Below are positions 61,549 to 64,000 of a DNA stretch of 64,000 nt, piece after piece. A model generated the notes under the pieces. That model ran no database searches, had not been told where the DNA came from, and saw nothing but the letters and a program-made list of their open reading frames with translations. A program made the translations under genes and the position numbers. The stretch covers positions 4,774,001-4,838,000 of the forward strand of contig NZ_OY771430.1 in NCBI RefSeq assembly GCF_963674565.1, given 5' to 3'. This DNA comes from an uncultured Carboxylicivirga sp. GTDB taxonomy: Bacteria > Bacteroidota > Bacteroidia > Bacteroidales > Marinilabiliaceae. Numbering within the stretch: the stretch's first letter is position 1; the number at the start of each line of letters is the position of its first letter.

Positions 61549-61577
61549 AGGGAAGCCTGTGGGTTTCCCTTTTTTTG
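61549..61577 (+). terminator. Terminator of the 60711 lipoprotein gene
   Basis: AGGGAAGCC (61549-61557) with GGGTTTCCCT (61561-61570): nine pairs with one G-T, followed by seven T residues. Confidence 0.9.
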
Positions 61578-61631
61578 TGCCTTGATAAAGCAAAAATTAT
61601 TAACTTCAAATCCAACTCAAAATCCTGATAA

Positions 61632-64000
61632 ATGAGTGAATTATTGCTTGAAGCACTGATGCAGATTTTTGCACTGTTGACTGACCAGAAAGAAGAGCAG
61701 GAAACAGGTAATGGTGTGGTCGCAGTTAAAAACTTCTTGTCGCGAAACCTGAACAGCGATTATGTAGAAATGGCGCTTGATCGCTACAATTTCTATATCA
61801 AAAAATATCATGCCAATTCATATAGTCACGATCAGGAAGCCCGTGATAAACAAGCTTCCTATAATATGGACAAGCTTAAGGCCATATGTGAAGAGCTTAA
61901 TCAGGAACTTGAGCTTTCGACAAAGTTTTTGCTGGTAAGCAATATGCTCAATTTTATTATGCGTGATGAAATTGTGTCGGAGGTAGAAAGCCTGTTTACG
62001 GATAGATTGGCAGAATATCTAATGCTTGATACAGATGATTATCTCAACCTGAGACAATTCGTAGTGGATCATCCGTTGGGTGTCAATCATAAAGAAAATG
62101 TGCTGCTTATCAGTGGTCAGCATGAGAAACCCGATGAACGAATAAAACATTTATATAATCCCAAACAGCAGGTTTTTGTATGGGTTTTGCATATCAGAGC
62201 CACCAATCAATTTATTTTCCGTTATTCTGGAAACCGAAATTTATATTTGAATGGTCATAAGGTTGAGCAGAACAGAGCTACCGTTATTGCACCCGGATCG
62301 GTAATCAAAACTTCCAGAATAGCACCTGTTTATTATGGTACCATAGCCGAAAAATTTATCGCAAGAGCCGATCGTGGCAGAATCGTTTATCGGGCCTTGG
62401 ATATCTCATATAAATTCAATAACAATCATGTAGGCATTCATCCCTTTAGTTTTACAGGTCGCTCTGGCCAGTTGGTAGGTGTAATGGGAGGTAGTGGTAC
62501 AGGTAAATCCACCTTGCTTAATGTATTGAATGGAAAACATCAATTAGCTACCGGTAAGATTACTATTAATGGTTATGATCTGCACAACGAACCTGAAGAA
62601 CTTGCGGGTGTAATTGGCTATGTTCCACAGGATGACTTATTAAAAGAGGAATTGACAGTATTTGAAAACCTCTTTTATAATGCAAGGTTATGTTTCAGTC
62701 ATTTTACCGAAGATGAAATAATTGAAGTGGTTGAAAGAGCTTTGCACGATTTTGATTTAGTGGAGGCTCGTGATCTTGTTGTGGGATCACCATTAAATAA
62801 AATTCTCAGTGGTGGTCAACGAAAGCGTTTGAACATTGCTTTGGAGTTAATTCGTGAACCTTCTATTTTATTTGTTGACGAACCAACATCCGGTTTGTCT
62901 TCGATGGACTCGGAGAAGGTAATGGTATTGTTAAAGCGTCAGACCCTGAAGGGAAGATTGGTTATCATTAATATTCATCAGCCAAGCAGCGATTTATATA
63001 AATTACTTGATAAGCTTTTAATTATTGATAAGGGTGGACGTATCATTTACAATGGTAATCCAACCAATGCCATCACTTATTTCAAGCAGATGGCTCATTA
63101 TGTGAACCCTGAGGAGAGTGAATGTTATGCCTGTGGAAATATTCATACCGAACAGCCGTTAAGAATTATTGAGGCTCGTATGGTTAATCCGAATGGTAAA
63201 TTAATTCGTAGAAGAAAAGTCTCGCCTGAAGAATGGTATAATCATTATCTTGAAAAATTCGAAAGTAAATTCGAGTGGAAAATAAAACCCGTTGCTGATA
63301 AAAAAGAAAAACTACCCCCTAACTTATATAATATTCCGGGGCGATTTGAACAGTTTAAGATCTATTTTAAACGCGATGTTTTATCAAAAATAAAGAATAA
63401 GCAATACATCTTTATTAATCTGCTCGAAGCGCCAATATTAGCTTTGATTCTTGGATTTTTTACCAAATATATCAGTGGTGAAGATGGAAACCTGAATGTC
63501 TATCTCTTCAGTAAAAATGTGAATTTACCAGCTTATCTGTTTATGTCGGTTGTAGTATCACTTTTTCTGGGTTTGACGGTTAGTGCAGAGGAGATATTTA
63601 AGGATAAAAGACTGCTTCAGCGTGAGGCATTTTTGAATTTGAGCAGGTCCAGTTTCTTAAATGCCAAGGTGGTCATCATGTTTATCATTTCTGCCATTCA
63701 ATCGTTGACTTTTGTGTTGATTGGGAATAATATACTTGAAATAGAAGGCCTTACTTTAAGCTATTGGTTTATTCTGTTTAGTACATCCTGTTTTGCCAAT
63801 ATGCTTGGATTAAATATAAGTAGTGGATTAAATTCTGTGGTTACCATATACATTCTCATACCATTAATTTTGGTTCCTCAGTTATTGTTTAGTGGTGTAA
63901 TTGTAGGGTTTGATAAGTTGCACCGAACAATAGCCTCTGAAGAATATGTTCCTCGAATTGGTGATATGATGACTTCCAGATGGGCCTATGAGGCCTTGGC
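61632..64000 (+). CDS. ABCG-type exporter with TerB-like and FHA-like N-terminal regions (C-terminus off the right edge)
   Basis: Start ATG 61632; the frame is open to base 64000, so 789 codons are seen. It is a paralogue of the gene at the left edge, with the same layout: a TerB-like helical start (MSELLLEALMQIF), an FHA-like part (YSGNRNLYLNGHKVEQN then GSVIKTSRIAPVYYG near 210-230), Walker A GVMGGSGTGKST near residue 286, signature LSGGQRKRLN near 392, Walker B ILFVDEPTSG, H-loop NIHQPSSDLYK, a CYAC pair near 498 and ABC2/ABCG membrane helices after about 590. It is not linked to siaB/siaC here; the 60711 lipoprotein precedes it after a terminator. Substrate unknown. Confidence 0.85.
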   Translation, partial: MSELLLEALMQIFALLTDQKEEQETGNGVVAVKNFLSRNLNSDYVEMALDRYNFYIKKYHANSYSHDQEARDKQASYNMDKLKAICEELNQELELSTKFLLVSNMLNFIMRDEIVSEVESLFTDRLAEYLMLDTDDYLNLRQFVVDHPLGVNHKENVLLISGQHEKPDERIKHLYNPKQQVFVWVLHIRATNQFIFRYSGNRNLYLNGHKVEQNRATVIAPGSVIKTSRIAPVYYGTIAEKFIARADRGRIVYRALDISYKFNNNHVGIHPFSFTGRSGQLVGVMGGSGTGKSTLLNVLNGKHQLATGKITINGYDLHNEPEELAGVIGYVPQDDLLKEELTVFENLFYNARLCFSHFTEDEIIEVVERALHDFDLVEARDLVVGSPLNKILSGGQRKRLNIALELIREPSILFVDEPTSGLSSMDSEKVMVLLKRQTLKGRLVIINIHQPSSDLYKLLDKLLIIDKGGRIIYNGNPTNAITYFKQMAHYVNPEESECYACGNIHTEQPLRIIEARMVNPNGKLIRRRKVSPEEWYNHYLEKFESKFEWKIKPVADKKEKLPPNLYNIPGRFEQFKIYFKRDVLSKIKNKQYIFINLLEAPILALILGFFTKYISGEDGNLNVYLFSKNVNLPAYLFMSVVVSLFLGLTVSAEEIFKDKRLLQREAFLNLSRSSFLNAKVVIMFIISAIQSLTFVLIGNNILEIEGLTLSYWFILFSTSCFANMLGLNISSGLNSVVTIYILIPLILVPQLLFSGVIVGFDKLHRTIASEEYVPRIGDMMTSRWAYEAL

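Noticed and set aside
1..64000. CRISPR arrays, IS elements, prophage, rRNA and tRNA
   Set aside because: None seen on reading either strand; a tool-based search could still find a small RNA.

Overview
The window is AT-rich bacterial DNA from the phylum Bacteroidota, most likely the order Bacteroidales or Marinilabiliales. The evidence is the type IX secretion protein PorZ with a C-terminal sorting domain, promoters of the Bacteroidota type (TTG, 19-21 bp, TAnnTTTG), an N-succinylornithine-type carbamoyltransferase, a SusA-like periplasmic neopullulanase, LytTR/LytS regulators and an ATP synthase operon without atpD/atpC. A species cannot be named from the sequence. I saw no rRNA, tRNA, CRISPR array, insertion sequence or prophage; this is chromosomal core plus lineage-specific genes.

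Layout. 1-3660 (minus): a SiaB-like kinase, its SiaC-like phosphoprotein target and a large ABC exporter with a TerB-like N-terminus, cut by the left edge. A paralogue of that exporter (61632-64000, plus) is cut by the right edge. 4245-11004 (minus): rdgB, porZ, a membrane-anchored propeller protein and a Gfo/Idh/MocA oxidoreductase, tightly packed. 11121-13870: a tandem universal stress protein, divergent from an adenylate cyclase fused to an HD domain. 13937-19619: bactofilin, a small membrane protein and atpB-E-F-H-A-G. 19815-26609: a small Cys-rich protein, a patatin/barrel protein, a TylF-type methyltransferase, an isoaspartyl peptidase, a TerB-like protein and a LytTR two-component pair. 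26876-28741: SusA-like amylase.

29012-48298 is the metabolic core: carB (minus), then argR, a GNAT acyltransferase (candidate first enzyme), argG, argC, argD, a NUMOD4/HNH-like DNA-binding protein, proC, proB, proA, the carbamoyltransferase with Pro90, argB, an argE-type deacylase, argH, citrate synthase and carA. Together they take glutamate to proline and, through acylated (probably succinylated) intermediates, to arginine. CarA/CarB supply carbamoyl phosphate and citrate synthase supplies the 2-oxoglutarate/glutamate precursor. Leaders of carA, carB, argD and argH carry RNA hairpins, two of which look like intrinsic terminators.

48413-61526 is mixed: a DUF2007 protein, ispD, DUF2461, a LarC1-only protein, a Crp/Fnr regulator divergent from osmC, pheS, three tandem exported cyclophilin-type isomerases (one fused to a degenerate trypsin-like domain), a CoA-transferase, a DUF6146 lipoprotein, an EamA permease and a lipoprotein of unknown function. 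A recurring palindrome (ATGAY-N4-GTCAY) lies beside crp/osmC and at an identical distance from the -7 boxes of argH and the 60711 lipoprotein, which suggests a small Crp/Fnr regulon. The strongest candidates for new biology are the TerB/FHA-like ABC exporters with their SiaB-SiaC partner, the cyclase-HD fusion, the pseudoprotease-cyclophilin, the HNH-like protein inside the arg/pro operon and the hairpin leaders.
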